From Pseudomonadota bacterium (GTDB lineage: Bacteria > Pseudomonadota > Alphaproteobacteria > Rhizobiales > Rhizobiaceae), in the NCBI GenBank assembly GCA_023428515.1, contig JAEYXI010000110.1, forward strand, positions 1 to 15,422: a stretch of DNA of 15,422 bases. Reading direction: 5' to 3'. Each line of letters opens with the position of its first letter. Positions within the stretch are counted from its first letter, which is position 1. Under the pieces are notes generated by a model. The model did not search any database. It had not been told where the DNA came from and saw only the letters and a program-made list of their open reading frames with translations. Of this stretch, positions 14,593 to 15,422 are shown piece after piece. The position numbers were made by a program, and so were the translations under genes.

Positions 14593-15422
14593 GTGACGCG
14601 GCAGAATTATCTCTTCACTTCGGAATCGGTTTCCGAGGGACATCCCGACAAGGTCTGTGACCGTATCTCCGACGAGATCGTCGATCTGGTCTATCGCGAA
14701 GCCAAGAAGACCGGCATGGACCCGTGGAAAGTGCGTGTCGCCTGCGAGACGCTGGCCACCACCAACCGCGTCGTGATCGCCGGTGAAGTGCGCGTGCCCG
14801 ACACGCTGCTGAAAAAGGACAAGGCCGGCAATATCCTGAAGGACGCCTCGGGCCACCCGGTCGTCAATCCGGCGAAATTCAAGTCGGCCGCCCGCAAGGC
14901 CATCCGCGCCATCGGCGACGAGCAGAGCGGCTTCCACTGGAAGACGGCGAAGATCGACGTGCTGCTGCACGGCCAGTCGCCCGACATCGGCCAGGGCGTC
15001 GACAACGCCGCCGACCGTCAGGGCGAGGAGGGCGCAGGCGACCAGGGCATCATGTTCGGCTATGCCTGCCGCGAGACGCCGGACCTCATGCCGGCGCCGA
15101 TCTACTACAGCCACAAGATATTGGAGCTGCTCTCGGCGGCCCGCCATGCCGGCGAGGGCGAGGTCGGCAAGCTCGGGCCCGACGCCAAGAGCCAGGTCAC
15201 GGTGAAGTATGTCGACGGCAAGGCCGCCGAGGTCACCTCCATCGTGCTCTCGACCCAGCATCTCGACGGAAGCTCGGATTCCAAGAAGGTGCGCAAGGTG
15301 GTCGAGCCCTTCATACGCGAGGCACTTGGCGATCTCACGATAGCCGACGACTGCGCCTGGTACATAAACCCGACGGGCAAGTTCGTCGTCGGCGGTCCGG
15401 ACGGCGACGCCGGCCTGACCGG
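14593..15422 (+). CDS. metK: S-adenosylmethionine synthetase, 3' part cut by window edge
   Basis: Makes S-adenosylmethionine from methionine and ATP, the cofactor also used by MiaB here. Read by hand, the frame is open from GTG 14593-14595 to the right edge (276 codons and two bases). GAGGGG at 14581-14586, six bases before the GTG, fixes the start. SEGHPDK at 14-20 carries the ATP-phosphate His17 and the metal ligand Asp19. [12 protein letters not shown] starts at 147, and [11 protein letters not shown] at 267 is the ATP-binding loop. A stretch at about 80-120 ([21 protein letters not shown] onward) is longer than in E. coli MetK, typical of the alphaproteobacterial form of about 420 residues, so about a third of the protein is outside. 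Confidence 0.95.
   Translation, partial: MTRQNYLFTSESVSEGHPDKVCDRISDEIVDLVYREAKKTGMDPWKVRVACETLATTNRVVIAGEVRVPDTLLKKDKAGNILKDASGHPVVNPAKFKSAARKAIRAIGDEQSGFHWKTAKIDVLLHGQSPDIGQGVDNAADRQGEEGAGDQGIMFGYACRETPDLMPAPIYYSHKILELLSAARHAGEGEVGKLGPDAKSQVTVKYVDGKAAEVTSIVLSTQHLDGSSDSKKVRKVVEPFIREALGDLTIADDCAWYINPTGKFVVGGPDGDAGLT

Overview
The window looks like a chromosomal segment of a GC-rich alphaproteobacterium of the order Hyphomicrobiales, probably near Mesorhizobium or its relatives. The signs are the alphaproteobacterial form of MetK, a PhrR/PraR-type regulator lying between lnt and metK, and the overall gene order. I estimated GC richness by eye and ran no comparison. Almost everything reads as conserved core genome. 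I see no mobile element, CRISPR array, tRNA or rRNA gene.

Left part, minus strand (1-3107): a tight four-gene sugar-acid operon, transcribed right to left. It holds a short-chain dehydrogenase, 2-dehydro-3-deoxygalactonokinase (dgoK), 2-dehydro-3-deoxy-6-phosphogalactonate aldolase (dgoA) and an SMP-30/gluconolactonase-type lactonase cut by the window edge. Together they fit the De Ley-Doudoroff route: galactose to galactonolactone, galactonate, KDGal, KDPGal, then pyruvate plus glyceraldehyde-3-phosphate. The galactonate dehydratase step, a regulator and a transporter are not in view.

Middle, plus strand: a divergent intergenic region of about 290 bases leads to malate synthase G (glcB), then tsaB (tRNA t6A synthesis), rimI (protein N-acetyltransferase) and a PlsC-like acyltransferase.

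Right part, plus strand: miaB, phoH (ybeZ), ybeY, corC (ybeX) and lnt follow in the order known from E. coli. These genes join tRNA thiomethylation, rRNA processing and stress survival with envelope functions. The HTH gene phrR (praR) follows under a probable promoter of its own, then metK, cut by the right edge. In Sinorhizobium, lnt (as actA) and phrR are linked to acid tolerance, from memory.

I found no clearly new system. The points most worth a second look are non-coding or embedded signals: a tandem 10-bp repeat upstream of lnt, an AT-rich islet with a perfect 17-bp palindrome inside lnt, two mutually exclusive hairpins just before ybeY, and a palindrome cluster upstream of metK.
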